NCBI GenBank assembly: GCA_902591925.1
Contig: CACJCN010000003.1
Coordinates: forward strand, 62,001-126,000
Direction: 5' to 3'
Source: an uncultured SAR86 cluster bacterium
Lineage (GTDB): Bacteria > Pseudomonadota > Gammaproteobacteria > Magnimaribacterales > D2472
Length of the DNA stretch: 64,000 nt
The position numbers were made by a program, and so were the translations under genes. The notes under the pieces were generated by a model that worked only from the letters and a program-made list of their open reading frames with translations, made no database searches and was not told where the DNA came from. Within the stretch, counting starts at the first letter, position 1, and every line of letters begins with the position of its first letter. Below are positions 45,321 to 53,903 of the stretch, piece after piece.

Positions 45321-46385
45321 ATGATTGAACATATTTCAAATATATTTAAAAGAGTTTTTAATAGTGAAGAAACTATTATATTTTCTTTAATAATTGTTTT
45401 TTCTCTTTTAGTTTTAGGTCTTTTTATTCAAGTTTTAACTCCTTTTATAATAAGCATTATTGTTGCATATTTGCTTGTTGGTCTTCAGAAAAAGATTGAG
45501 ACCTATAACATTAGTCAACCTATCTCAACAGTTATTGCATTTTCAATATTTATAATTATTGGTGCAGCAATGTTTACATGGTTAATACCTTTGCTATATG
45601 TTCAAATGCAATCATTTGTTCTAGATATCCCAAGGTTATTTAATGATTTTTTAAATTTTGTTTCTTCAATTCCTACCGCTTTTCCAGAATTAGTAAATTC
45701 AGATCAGATTAGTGTATTTTTTCAGGCAGTTTCTTCAGAATTAAGTTCAATTACTCAAAATGTAGTAAAGTCCTCAATATCAGGTATTCAAAGTACTATT
45801 ACGACTCTTTTATACATAATATTATTTCCTATACTGGTATATTTTTTCCTTTTTGATAGAAAAAACATAATTGAAGGGTGCCTTAAAATTATTCCTGGAG
45901 ACAGAGCAATGTTGTCTCAAGTTTGGTCTGAAATGGATGTTCAGCTTAGTAATTATGTTAGAGGTAAAGTACTTGAAATATTTATAGTAGGAGTTGCAGC
46001 AGCTATTTTGTTTGCTTCTTTTGGATTAAATTATGGAGCATTGCTTGCTGTTTTAGTTGGATTGTCAGTATTAATTCCTTTTGTAGGAGCCTTTTCAGTT
46101 ACTATTCCAATAGTAATAATTGGCTTGTTACAATTTGGTCTTGGCACACAGTTTTATTTATTAATAGGCCTATATCTTTTACTACAGTTTATAGATGGAA
46201 ATTTATTAGTTCCAATTATTTTCTCTGAGGCTGTAAAACTTCATCCTATAATAATAATTCTTGCTGTATTTATATTTGGAAGTATGTTTGGCTTCTGGGG
46301 CGTGTTCTTCTCAATACCTCTTGCTACATTTATAAAAGCTGTTTGGAATGCCTGGCCAAAAATGGCATCTTCAAATGAAGAATAA
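45321..46385 (+). CDS. perM: AI-2E family (PerM-like) transporter
   Basis: 354 residues. An N-terminal helix pair, a soluble stretch (about 90-150), and five or six C-terminal helices with LSNYVRGKVLEIFIVG and LVPIIFSEAVKLHPIIIILAVFIFGSMFGFWGVFFSIPLAT, the family signature. Substrates of the family vary (AI-2, ions, unknown), so only the family is called. The end overlaps the next gene by 11 bases. Confidence 0.88.
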   Translation: MIEHISNIFKRVFNSEETIIFSLIIVFSLLVLGLFIQVLTPFIISIIVAYLLVGLQKKIETYNISQPISTVIAFSIFIIIGAAMFTWLIPLLYVQMQSFVLDIPRLFNDFLNFVSSIPTAFPELVNSDQISVFFQAVSSELSSITQNVVKSSISGIQSTITTLLYIILFPILVYFFLFDRKNIIEGCLKIIPGDRAMLSQVWSEMDVQLSNYVRGKVLEIFIVGVAAAILFASFGLNYGALLAVLVGLSVLIPFVGAFSVTIPIVIIGLLQFGLGTQFYLLIGLYLLLQFIDGNLLVPIIFSEAVKLHPIIIILAVFIFGSMFGFWGVFFSIPLATFIKAVWNAWPKMASSNEE

Positions 46386-47334
46386 GTTACATTTTGTTTT
46401 AATATTAATATTTATGCCAATGATAAGTGGTGAGAATTTTGGAATTGTAGTTCATGGTGGAGCTGGTGTTATGTCCACTCTTACTCAAGATCAACAAGAT
46501 GCCATCAAACTAAAGGTATCTGAGACCCTAATGTCATCTTACAAGATACTTAAGAATGGTGGTTCCAGCTTGGATGCAGTTGAGTTTGCGGTATCTGAAT
46601 TTGAAGATTCACCTTTATTTAATGCTGGGAAGGGTTCAGTTTATACTTCAAACGAAACTCAAGAAATGGATGCTTCAATTATGTTCGGATTAGACAGATC
46701 TTCTGGAGCAGTCGCATCAGTAAAAATTATTAAAAATCCCATAAGACTTGCTAGGAAAGTTTTGGAAGAAACAAATCATATTTTTTTAGTTGGAGATGGG
46801 GCTGAATCTTTTGCAAAAAATATTGGAGTAGATGTTGTGGAACCAAATTACTTTTACTCTGAAAAAAATCTTAAAAGGTTAAGAAAAGTCAAAAATAAAC
46901 TAACAAATAATTATGCCATTCAAGACAAAATTGGAACAGTTGGCGCTGTCGCTATTGACAAAGATGGCAACATCTCTGCTGCAACTTCAACAGGAGGAAT
47001 GACAAATAAAATGCCTGGAAGAGTAGGAGATTCTCCAATAATTGGTTCAGGCACATGGGCTCAGAATGGTGTTTGTGGAGTATCATCAACAGGACACGGA
47101 GAATTCTTTATTAAATATCAAGTAGCTCGAGAAGTTTGCTCAAGAATGGAATATCTAAATCAAACATTAGAACATTCATCAAAAAATGTAATTGAGGAAT
47201 TAAAAAAAATTGGTGCTACTGGTGGCTTAATTGCTATTGATAAGGATGCTAATATATCAACTCCATTTAATACTGCAGGTATGGTCAGAGGAAGCATTAC
47301 CAACAAAATTGATCTAAGTGTAGAAATTTACTAA
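46375..47334 (+). CDS. Secreted isoaspartyl peptidase / L-asparaginase (Ntn hydrolase)
   Basis: 319 residues with a signal peptide (KNKLHFVLILIFMPMISGEN). GIVVHGGAGV at the mature start, AGKGSVYTSNETQEMDASIMFG, and the autocleavage site IGTVGAVA with predicted nucleophile T188 identify the plant-type asparaginase/isoaspartyl peptidase family; TSTGGMTNKMPGRVGDSPIIGSGTWA follows as expected. It probably acts in the periplasm on asparagine or isoaspartyl dipeptides. ATG 46375 is preferred over an upstream in-frame ATG inside perM. It interrupts the perM-bcp neighbourhood of Pseudomonas. Confidence 0.88.
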   Translation: MKNKLHFVLILIFMPMISGENFGIVVHGGAGVMSTLTQDQQDAIKLKVSETLMSSYKILKNGGSSLDAVEFAVSEFEDSPLFNAGKGSVYTSNETQEMDASIMFGLDRSSGAVASVKIIKNPIRLARKVLEETNHIFLVGDGAESFAKNIGVDVVEPNYFYSEKNLKRLRKVKNKLTNNYAIQDKIGTVGAVAIDKDGNISAATSTGGMTNKMPGRVGDSPIIGSGTWAQNGVCGVSSTGHGEFFIKYQVAREVCSRMEYLNQTLEHSSKNVIEELKKIGATGGLIAIDKDANISTPFNTAGMVRGSITNKIDLSVEIY

Positions 47335-47798
47335 AGAAGCTTCACAGCTTCGAGTACTTCTGCAACGTGACCCTTTACTTTAACAGAACGCCATTCCTTA
47401 GCAACTTTACCGTCAGATGCAATTAAAAAAGTTGATCTATCGACCCCAACATACTCTTTACCATACATAGATTTAAGCTTCATTACATCAAATGATTTGC
47501 ACATTTTTTCATCAGGGTCTGATAGTAACTCAAACGGAAATGATTGTTTTTGTTTAAAATTTTCATGTGATTTAACACTATCTCTTGAAACACCTAGAAT
47601 TTCAGTATTATATTTCTGAAATTCTTTATAATTATCTCTGAAGTCTTGCCCCTCAGTAGTGCAGCCTGGTGTGCTATCTTTTGGATAAAAATATATAACT
47701 AAATTTTTACCTTTGAAATCATCAAAAGATAGATTTTTATTACTTGTACAATCTCCTGAAAAGTCAGGACATTTTTTTCCTTCTAGTTGTTTATCCAT
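47331..47798 (-). CDS. bcp: Thioredoxin-dependent peroxiredoxin Bcp
   Basis: 155-residue PrxQ/Bcp peroxiredoxin. The peroxidatic Cys is in FYPKDSTPGCTTEGQDF (about residue 45); the usual resolving Cys five residues on is Asp/Phe here, so it is likely a 1-Cys form or uses another Cys (C67-region absent; CKSF later). GVDRSTFLI and the ending are typical. Convergent with the asparaginase (4-base overlap) and divergent from dapA. Confidence 0.93.
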   Translation of the reverse strand: MDKQLEGKKCPDFSGDCTSNKNLSFDDFKGKNLVIYFYPKDSTPGCTTEGQDFRDNYKEFQKYNTEILGVSRDSVKSHENFKQKQSFPFELLSDPDEKMCKSFDVMKLKSMYGKEYVGVDRSTFLIASDGKVAKEWRSVKVKGHVAEVLEAVKLL

Positions 47799-47802
47799 AT
47801 TT

Positions 47803-47830
47803 TTGGTCCATAAAAAAAATAGTGTATAGT
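47803..47830 (+). promoter_or_regulatory. Promoter candidate for dapA
   Basis: TTGGTC at 47803-47808 and TATAGT at 47825-47830 are separated by 16 bases, a good sigma-70 fit. Transcription would start near 47837, giving a leader of about 16 bases before the ATG at 47853. It lies in the 54-base gap between the divergent bcp and dapA. Confidence 0.55.
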
Positions 47831-47852
47831 CTTATTTTTACTTATTTTTAAA

Positions 47853-48743
47853 ATGATGCAAGTCTTAAATGGAAGTATAGTTGCTTTAGTAACACCAATG
47901 ATTGAAAGTGGTGATGTAGATTATGATGCTCTCGAGAAATTAATTGATTGGCACATTGCAAATGGTACAAATGGAATTGTATCAGTTGGAACAACTGGTG
48001 AGTCAGCAACTTTAAATTTAGAGGATCACCTTAAAGTTATAAGACATACTGTAGATTATGCAAAATTAAGAATACCTATAATTGCTGGAACTGGTGCAAA
48101 TAGTACTGCAGAGGCTTTAGAACTCACACAAGAATCAAAAAATCTTGGAGCTGACTTCGCACTTATAGTAACTCCATACTACAATAAACCAAGTCAAAAG
48201 GGACTCATTAGTCACTATACAAAAATTGCTGACAATGTTGATATACCTCAGATTTTATATAACGTTCCATCAAGAACAGCTTGTGATTTACTTCCATCCT
48301 CAGTTGAGATTCTATCAAGTCATGAAAATATAATTGGCATCAAAGAGGCAGTTGATAGTGAAAGTAGAATTACCGAACTTGTAGATATTAAATATAAAGA
48401 TAATAATTTTCTTCTTCTTTCAGGTGACGATCCGTCATTTCTTAAAATGATGAAAAAAGGAGGTGATGGGGTGATTTCTGTAGCTGCAAATATAGTTCCA
48501 AATCTTATATCTCAAATTTGTTCTTTGGCATTAGATGATAAATTTCAGGAAGCATCTACTATAAATAAGAAATTACAAAATCTTTATGAACTTTTATTTG
48601 TAGAATCTAATCCTGTTCCTGCCAAGTGGATGCTCTATAAAATGAACTTAATTAAGTCCTTTATTAGATTACCTCTTGTTGAACTAGATGTTAAATATCA
48701 TGAAAATGTTTTAAATGAAATGCTAAAATTAGAAATTATATGA
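47853..48743 (+). CDS. dapA: 4-hydroxy-tetrahydrodipicolinate synthase
   Basis: First committed enzyme of the DAP/lysine pathway, condensing pyruvate with aspartate semialdehyde; DAP feeds MurE. GSIVALVTPM, GTTGESATL, VTPYYNKPSQKGL, LYNVPSRTACDL and the Schiff-base Lys in IIGIKEAV are present. 296 residues. Two adjacent ATGs (47853, 47856) are possible. The stop overlaps bamC by 4 bases. gcvR, a frequent upstream neighbour, is absent. Confidence 0.96.
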   Translation: MMQVLNGSIVALVTPMIESGDVDYDALEKLIDWHIANGTNGIVSVGTTGESATLNLEDHLKVIRHTVDYAKLRIPIIAGTGANSTAEALELTQESKNLGADFALIVTPYYNKPSQKGLISHYTKIADNVDIPQILYNVPSRTACDLLPSSVEILSSHENIIGIKEAVDSESRITELVDIKYKDNNFLLLSGDDPSFLKMMKKGGDGVISVAANIVPNLISQICSLALDDKFQEASTINKKLQNLYELLFVESNPVPAKWMLYKMNLIKSFIRLPLVELDVKYHENVLNEMLKLEII

Positions 48744-49726
48744 AAAAACTTATTTTTTTTGTTCTTTTGTCATCTATTTGTACATCATGTTCGATGATTG
48801 GAGGACCTGATGGATATTTTCCAGATAAGAAATATGATTTTTTAGAGGAAGAAATTCAAGAGGACATTGAGATTCCTGATGAAATGTATTTACCTAACAT
48901 TGAAAACCATTATCCTGTAAATAATCCTTCAAAAATTGAAGAAACTCTTGAGATTCCAAAACCAAGACAGATTTTTGCGTCATCAGGTGACAGCTCTGTT
49001 CAGTTAAGAAGATTAGGGGAATTAATGTGGATTTATATAGAAACTTTACCATCAACATCTTGGCCAATATCAAAAAATTATTGGGATACTTCAGCATATG
49101 AAGTTACAAGAGCTGATCCGTTGATAGGAGAAATCGATATTGATTTTAATCAAACCTCAAGATTACTAATGAAGGTTGAGCATGGAATAAAAGAGGCTTC
49201 AACAGAAGTGTTTTTGTTAAAAGTTAATAAAGCAACTGGTCAGATTGAAAGCGATCCAGAATTTATTCAATCACAGATGGAAATAATGCTAGATTATTAT
49301 GCAGATTCTTTATCAAATTTTTCTGGTACTTCTTTGGCGGCTCAAAACCTTAATGAAATGAGAAAAGCACAAATATTTACAGAAGACGGTATGACTGTAA
49401 TTGCTTTAGATCTTAACTTCGATAGAGCTTGGTCTTCTGTAAGTAAGGCACTTGATAATGCAGAAATTGTTACAAATGACAGAGATAGAAGCAGAGGATT
49501 ATTTTTTGTGAGCTATGCTGAGGAGGTTGACCGAAGATTTTTTGGTCTATTTGGTGGTAGAAATTCTGATCAATCTCGTAATGATTTAAAACTTAGCGAA
49601 GAAGCTCAATTTGAAATCTCAATCACTCAAGAAAATGACAAATCCATTGTAAGAGCTGTGTCAAAAAGTGGTAATATTGAAGAGTCTGAAAAATTATTAT
49701 CTAAAATTAATGAATCTTTAAGCTAA
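48740..49726 (+). CDS. bamC: Outer membrane assembly lipoprotein BamC
   Basis: 328 residues. Lipoprotein signal with lipobox CTSC (Cys at about residue 17), a long unstructured acidic N-terminal stretch, then two helix-grip-like domains (IDFNQTSRLLMKVEHGIKEASTEVFLLKV; TVIALDLNFDRAWSSVSKALDNAEIVTNDRDRSRGLFFVSYAEE). Identity rests on the dapA-bamC-purC order and this architecture. Coupled to dapA by ATGA and shares one base with purC's start. Confidence 0.9.
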   Translation: MKKLIFFVLLSSICTSCSMIGGPDGYFPDKKYDFLEEEIQEDIEIPDEMYLPNIENHYPVNNPSKIEETLEIPKPRQIFASSGDSSVQLRRLGELMWIYIETLPSTSWPISKNYWDTSAYEVTRADPLIGEIDIDFNQTSRLLMKVEHGIKEASTEVFLLKVNKATGQIESDPEFIQSQMEIMLDYYADSLSNFSGTSLAAQNLNEMRKAQIFTEDGMTVIALDLNFDRAWSSVSKALDNAEIVTNDRDRSRGLFFVSYAEEVDRRFFGLFGGRNSDQSRNDLKLSEEAQFEISITQENDKSIVRAVSKSGNIEESEKLLSKINESLS

Positions 49727-50442
49727 TGAAAAAAATTAAAGAAATAACTAAAGGAAAAGCTAAGTCAATGTTCACTACTGAAAATGATGATTATTTGGTT
49801 ATGCATTTCAGTGATGATACTTCAGCCTTTGATGGGAAGAAAAAAGAAGCGCTTCTAGGAAAAGGAGCTGTAAATAATCAGTTCAATGCATTTATCATGG
49901 ATCATCTAGAACAAAATGGCGTTGAAACTCATTTAATCGAAGTAATAGATGCTACTGATTCTTTAGTATACAAATTAGAAATGTTTCCTATTGAGTGTGT
50001 TATTAGAAATAGAGCATCAGGATCAATTTGCAAAAGACTTGGTACAGAAGATGGATTAATTTTAGAAAATCCGTTATTTGAGTTCTTTCTTAAAGATGAT
50101 GATCTTGGAGATCCGCTTATTAATGATGAGCACATAATTTCATTTGAATGGGCTGATTCAAATCAAATCCAAGAAATGAAGAAGCAAACATATTTAGTGA
50201 ATGAAATACTGTCAAAATTATTTCTTGATTCTGGGCTCATATTGGTCGACTTTAAAGTCGAATTTGGAGTCTATAAAGATAAAATCTTACTTGCAGATGA
50301 ATTTACTCCTGATGGTTGTAGATTATGGGATGTAAATACCTTGAAGAAGATGGATAAGGATCGTTTTAGACAGGGTTTAGGTGACGTTGTCGAGTCATAT
50401 CATCAAGTTGCCGAACGATTAGGTATGAATATCGAAACTTGA
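49726..50442 (+). CDS. purC: SAICAR synthase
   Basis: Purine pathway ligase of 238 residues. KGKAKSMF, FSDDTSAFDGKKK, the long catalytic block IECVIRNRASGSICKRLG, LILVDFKVEFG and LADEFTPDGCRLWD are diagnostic. Follows bamC as in E. coli. The last bases overlap an IscR-type operator for the next operon. Confidence 0.97.
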   Translation: MKKIKEITKGKAKSMFTTENDDYLVMHFSDDTSAFDGKKKEALLGKGAVNNQFNAFIMDHLEQNGVETHLIEVIDATDSLVYKLEMFPIECVIRNRASGSICKRLGTEDGLILENPLFEFFLKDDDLGDPLINDEHIISFEWADSNQIQEMKKQTYLVNEILSKLFLDSGLILVDFKVEFGVYKDKILLADEFTPDGCRLWDVNTLKKMDKDRFRQGLGDVVESYHQVAERLGMNIET

Positions 50443-50459
50443 CTAAATTAGTCAGGTAT
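50435..50459 (+). promoter_or_regulatory. Type 1 IscR-binding site
   Basis: The 25 bases match the E. coli type 1 IscR consensus ATASYYGACTRWWWYAGTCRRSTAT at 24 positions (only position 2 differs). The centre GACTAAATTAGTC is a perfect palindrome. It overlaps the -35 hexamer and spacer of the iscR promoter, so [2Fe-2S]-IscR would repress its own operon. The first bases lie in the end of purC. Confidence 0.92.
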
Positions 50460-50466
50460 TTATAAT
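50439..50466 (+). promoter_or_regulatory. Sigma-70 promoter of the isc operon
   Basis: TTGACT at 50439-50444 and TATAAT at 50461-50466 with a 16-base spacer form one of the best promoters in the window. The expected transcription start (6-8 bases after the -10) falls at or next to the GTG start codon of iscR at 50473, which has no Shine-Dalgarno sequence. Confidence 0.85.
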
Positions 50467-50472
50467 GCATTC

Positions 50473-50907
50473 GTGAGACTTACTACAAAAAGCAGATATG
50501 CTGTTAGCGCACTTACAGAATTAAGTTTTCTACAGTCCTCTGGACCAGTTTCTCTAAGTGATATATCAGTAAATCAAAATATAGAATTAACTTATCTAGA
50601 ACAAATTTTTAGAAAGTTAAGAATTGCAGGAATTGTAAAAAGTATTCGTGGAAGAAATGGTGGATATCTTTACGCAAAGAATCCCTCTGAAATATCTATA
50701 ATGCAAGTGATGAATGCGGTTGATGAAGTTATTGATGCAACAAAATGTAATGGGACATCTTCATGTCAAAATGGAAAAAAATGTGTTACACATGATCTTT
50801 GGCATGATTTAAATATTATTGTAGAAGACTATTTAGACAAAATAACCATTGAAAGTCTTGTAGAAACAAATACTAGTCCATATATTAAGGTTAAAGAGAT
50901 AAATTAA
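50473..50907 (+). CDS. iscR: Fe-S cluster assembly regulator IscR
   Basis: Rrf2-family regulator of 144 residues. [14 protein letters not shown] and the winged-helix segment ([39 protein letters not shown]) are typical; the cluster ligands are C-x5-C-x5-C-x2-H in [19 protein letters not shown]. Start codon GTG 50473. Autoregulation is predicted from the operator directly upstream. First gene of iscRSUA-fdx-iscX. Confidence 0.97.
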   Translation: MRLTTKSRYAVSALTELSFLQSSGPVSLSDISVNQNIELTYLEQIFRKLRIAGIVKSIRGRNGGYLYAKNPSEISIMQVMNAVDEVIDATKCNGTSSCQNGKKCVTHDLWHDLNIIVEDYLDKITIESLVETNTSPYIKVKEIN

Positions 50908-52128
50908 ATGAGTACACAATCAACAATTTATTTAGACTATGCATCAACTACACCTGTTGATCCAAGAGTTGCCACTAAGATGATGGAATTTCTTACTCCT
51001 GAGGGTGAATTTGGTAATCCTGCGTCAAGGTCTCATCGTTTTGGTTGGAAAGCTGATGAGGCAGTAGAAGAAGCAAGATCACATGTTGCTAATCTAGTTA
51101 ATTGCGATCCTAGAGAGATTGTATGGACTTCTGGAGCTACTGAAGCTGACAATCTTGCAATAAAGGGAGTTGCAAGATTTTACAAATCAAAAGGTAATCA
51201 CATAATTACATCAAAAATTGAACACAAGGCTGTTTTAGATCCGTGCAGACAACTTGAGAGAGAAGGTTTTGAAGTTACTTATTTAGATCCAGATGAATCA
51301 GGAGTAATTACTCCAGATTCAGTTAAATCAGCTATTCAAGATAATACTGTCCTCGTTTCAATAATGCATATCAACAATGAACTTGGTACAGTGAATGACA
51401 TTGAAAAAATTGGAGAGGTGACTAGGAAACATGGGGCATTTTTTCATGTTGATGCAGCACAAAGCACTGGAAAAGTAGATATCGATTTACAAAAAATATG
51501 TGTAGATTTAATGTCATTCTCAGCTCATAAAACATACGGACCAAAAGGCATTGGAGCTTTGTATGTTCGAAGAAAGCCTAGAGTAAGGCTTGAGGCACTT
51601 ATTCATGGTGGAGGTCATGAGAGAGGCATGAGATCAGGTACTCTGGCAACTCATCAGATTGTTGGAATGGGCGAGGCCTTTAGACTAGCCAGTAAAGAAA
51701 TGAAAGAAGATCATAATAAGATTGTTAAATTCCATGAAAAGTTTTTAGATAAAGTAAAGGAAATAGATCATGTTTACATAAATGGAGATCTTGATAATAA
51801 AGTTCCAAACATTTTAAATGTGAGTTTTAATTTTGTTGAAGGTGAATCATTGATAATGGGTTTAAAAGATATAGCTGTATCATCAGGATCTGCATGCACT
51901 TCAGCAAGCTTAGAGCCCTCATATGTTCTCAGAGCTTTGGGAAGAAAAGATGAATTAGCACATAGCTCTATAAGATTTTCTTTTGGAAGATTCACAAGTG
52001 ACGATGACGTCAACAATACACTAGATATTTTGGGAAATGTTGTTCATAGATTAAGAGAGCTCTCACCACTTTGGGAAATGCACCTTGATGGTATTGATCT
52101 GGACACAGTCGAATGGAATGCACACTAG
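50908..52128 (+). CDS. iscS: Cysteine desulfurase IscS
   Basis: PLP enzyme of 406 residues that donates sulfur for Fe-S clusters and thionucleosides. [15 protein letters not shown] at the start, [13 protein letters not shown] Lys in [12 protein letters not shown], and the sulfur-carrying Cys in [17 protein letters not shown] are present, as is the C-terminal [10 protein letters not shown] tail used to contact IscU. Starts directly after iscR's stop. Confidence 0.98.
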   Translation: MSTQSTIYLDYASTTPVDPRVATKMMEFLTPEGEFGNPASRSHRFGWKADEAVEEARSHVANLVNCDPREIVWTSGATEADNLAIKGVARFYKSKGNHIITSKIEHKAVLDPCRQLEREGFEVTYLDPDESGVITPDSVKSAIQDNTVLVSIMHINNELGTVNDIEKIGEVTRKHGAFFHVDAAQSTGKVDIDLQKICVDLMSFSAHKTYGPKGIGALYVRRKPRVRLEALIHGGGHERGMRSGTLATHQIVGMGEAFRLASKEMKEDHNKIVKFHEKFLDKVKEIDHVYINGDLDNKVPNILNVSFNFVEGESLIMGLKDIAVSSGSACTSASLEPSYVLRALGRKDELAHSSIRFSFGRFTSDDDVNNTLDILGNVVHRLRELSPLWEMHLDGIDLDTVEWNAH

Positions 52129-52137
52129 GAGATATTT

Positions 52138-52542
52138 ATGGCATATAGTAAAAAAGTTGTTGAAAAGTTTGAAAACACACTAAATAACCCTGAAGCTTTC
52201 AAGGTTGGGCGATTTGACCCTAAAGATTCAAATGTAGGGACCGGAATGGTCGGCGCACCTGCTTGTGGTGATGTTATGAAACTTCAAATAAAGTGTGAAC
52301 CAAAAGGAAATACACATGTAATTAAAGATGTAAAGTTCAAAACTTATGGCTGTGGCTCTGCAATCGCATCATCTAGCGAATTAGTAGAAATGTTAATTGG
52401 TAAAACATTAGAGGAGGCAAAAGCAATTAAAAATGTTGAAATAGTCGAAGCGCTAGAACTCCCACCAATAAAAATTCATTGTTCAGTCTTAGCTGAAGAT
52501 TCTATAAGACAAGCAATCGAAGATTACGAAGCTAAACAATAA
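52138..52542 (+). CDS. iscU: Fe-S cluster scaffold IscU
   Basis: 134 residues. The three cluster Cys are in GAPACGDVM, KTYGCGSAIASSSE and KIHCSVLAED, with the Asp in GMVGAP-context. The chaperone-recognition motif is LPPIK (LPPVK in E. coli), so the HscA site appears intact although hscBA is not in this operon. Length slightly above the usual 128. AGGAG precedes the ATG. Confidence 0.97.
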   Translation: MAYSKKVVEKFENTLNNPEAFKVGRFDPKDSNVGTGMVGAPACGDVMKLQIKCEPKGNTHVIKDVKFKTYGCGSAIASSSELVEMLIGKTLEEAKAIKNVEIVEALELPPIKIHCSVLAEDSIRQAIEDYEAKQ

Positions 52543-52547
52543 AAATA

Positions 52548-52889
52548 ATGGATAAATTCAAATCCTCAGACATTAACTTCTCTGACAGCGCAATAAATCA
52601 TTTTAGTAAAGTTTTAAAAAAAAGAGGTTATGGAGAAGGAATTAGGCTTGGGGTAAAAGAAGCTGGATGTTCAGGTTATGAATATACCTTTGATTTTGTT
52701 GATAATTTTGATGAAGAACATGTTTTGATTGAAACAAGTGCCTGTAATGTTTTTATTGACTCTAAAAGCTACTCTTATTTAAAAGGTAGTTTAATTGATT
52801 ATGTTGATGAAGGTCTCAATCAAGGTATTAAATTTATTAATCCAAATGCAAAAGCAGTTTGTGGTTGTGGTGAGAGCTTTACTATTTAA
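52548..52889 (+). CDS. iscA: A-type Fe-S carrier IscA
   Basis: 113 residues, HesB/IscA family: GIRLGVKEAGCSGYEYTFDF carries the first Cys and AVCGCGESFTI the paired C-x-C at the C-terminus. It delivers clusters to target enzymes such as IspG. Follows iscU by 5 bases; the next gene is fdx where hscB and hscA would normally intervene. Confidence 0.95.
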   Translation: MDKFKSSDINFSDSAINHFSKVLKKRGYGEGIRLGVKEAGCSGYEYTFDFVDNFDEEHVLIETSACNVFIDSKSYSYLKGSLIDYVDEGLNQGIKFINPNAKAVCGCGESFTI

Positions 52890-52891
52890 TT

Positions 52892-53233
52892 ATGGCTAAA
52901 ATAAAGATTTGGCCTCATATGGAAATCTGTCCTAATGGAGCTGAAATTGAATCTTTGCCAGATGAAACAATTTGCGAAGCAGCTTTAAGAAATAACATTA
53001 AAATTGAACACGCTTGTGAGATGTCTGCTGCATGTACAACTTGTCACTGCATTGTAAGAAAAGGGTTTGAATCCCTAGATGAAGCAAGCGATATCGAGGA
53101 GGATCTGTTAGATAAAGCATGGGGTCTTGAGCAGACCTCAAGATTAAGTTGCCAAGCTGTTCCACCTCAAGATGAGGAAATAGAAATTGAACTTCCAAGA
53201 TATAATATAAACATGGTTTCAGAAGATCACTAA
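52892..53233 (+). CDS. fdx: [2Fe-2S] ferredoxin of the ISC system
   Basis: 113 residues, adrenodoxin-type ferredoxin: Cys ligands in IEHACEMSAACTTCHC (C-x5-C-x2-C) and a later Cys in RLSCQAVP. It supplies electrons for cluster assembly on IscU. Starts 2 bases after iscA and its stop abuts the iscX ATG. Confidence 0.96.
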   Translation: MAKIKIWPHMEICPNGAEIESLPDETICEAALRNNIKIEHACEMSAACTTCHCIVRKGFESLDEASDIEEDLLDKAWGLEQTSRLSCQAVPPQDEEIEIELPRYNINMVSEDH

Positions 53234-53437
53234 ATGGTTCAACTTGATTGGTTAGAGGTTATTGATATAGCCATAGAATTAAATGAAAAGTATCCTGAGT
53301 TAGATCCTCAATGGATTAGCTTTCCAGATTTACATAAAAAAATTTGTGGACTTGAAAATTTTATTGGGGATCCTAATAAATCAAATGAAAAGATACTTGA
53401 AGCTATTCAAATGCATTGGATAGAAGAATATCAATAA
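53234..53437 (+). CDS. iscX: IscX (YfhJ)
   Basis: 67 residues, full length for the family: LDWLEVIDIAIELNEKYPELDPQWISFPDLHKKI then EKILEAIQMHWIEEYQ. The acidic protein binds IscS and iron and modulates cluster formation. Last gene of the isc operon. Confidence 0.95.
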   Translation: MVQLDWLEVIDIAIELNEKYPELDPQWISFPDLHKKICGLENFIGDPNKSNEKILEAIQMHWIEEYQ

Positions 53438-53443
53438 CTCTAA

Positions 53444-53449
53444 TATAAT
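53444..53449 (+). promoter_or_regulatory. -10 element candidate for ndk
   Basis: TATAAT in the 39-base gap after iscX, 27 bases before the ndk ATG. A GGGATG-like weak ribosome-binding site (TTGGGATG) lies just before the start. No clear -35, which would fall inside iscX. Confidence 0.4.
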
Positions 53450-53476
53450 AGCGTCTTATTTTATTGGGATGAAAAT

Positions 53477-53902
53477 ATGTCAACAGAAAAAACATTATCT
53501 ATAATTAAACCTGATGCTGTTAAAAAAAATGTCATCGGTAAAATAATATCCAGATTTGAAGAAAACGGACTATATCTTGTTGCAGCAAAATTAATTCATC
53601 TTTCAGATGAAAAAGCATCTGGTTTCTATGCAGAACATATTGGAAAATCCTTTTTTGAGGATTTAAAGAAGTTTATGACTTCTGGTCCGGTATTTGTTCA
53701 AGTTCTTGAAGGTAAGAATGCAGTTCAAAAAAATAGAGATCTGATGGGAAGTACTGACCCAATGGAAGCAAATCCTGGAACTATTAGATCGGATTTTGCT
53801 AACAGCATTGATGCAAATGCTGTTCATGGTTCTGACTCTTTAGAAAGTGCGAAAAGGGAGATTGAGTATTTCTTTGATGAGAAAGAAATATTGAATAAAT
53901 AA
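53477..53902 (+). CDS. ndk: Nucleoside diphosphate kinase
   Basis: 141 residues, normal length. [18 protein letters not shown] at the start, [24 protein letters not shown], and the phosphohistidine in [12 protein letters not shown]. Balances NTP pools. Lies between the isc operon and rlmN as in E. coli and Pseudomonas. Confidence 0.98.
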   Translation: MSTEKTLSIIKPDAVKKNVIGKIISRFEENGLYLVAAKLIHLSDEKASGFYAEHIGKSFFEDLKKFMTSGPVFVQVLEGKNAVQKNRDLMGSTDPMEANPGTIRSDFANSIDANAVHGSDSLESAKREIEYFFDEKEILNK

Positions 53903-53903
53903 A

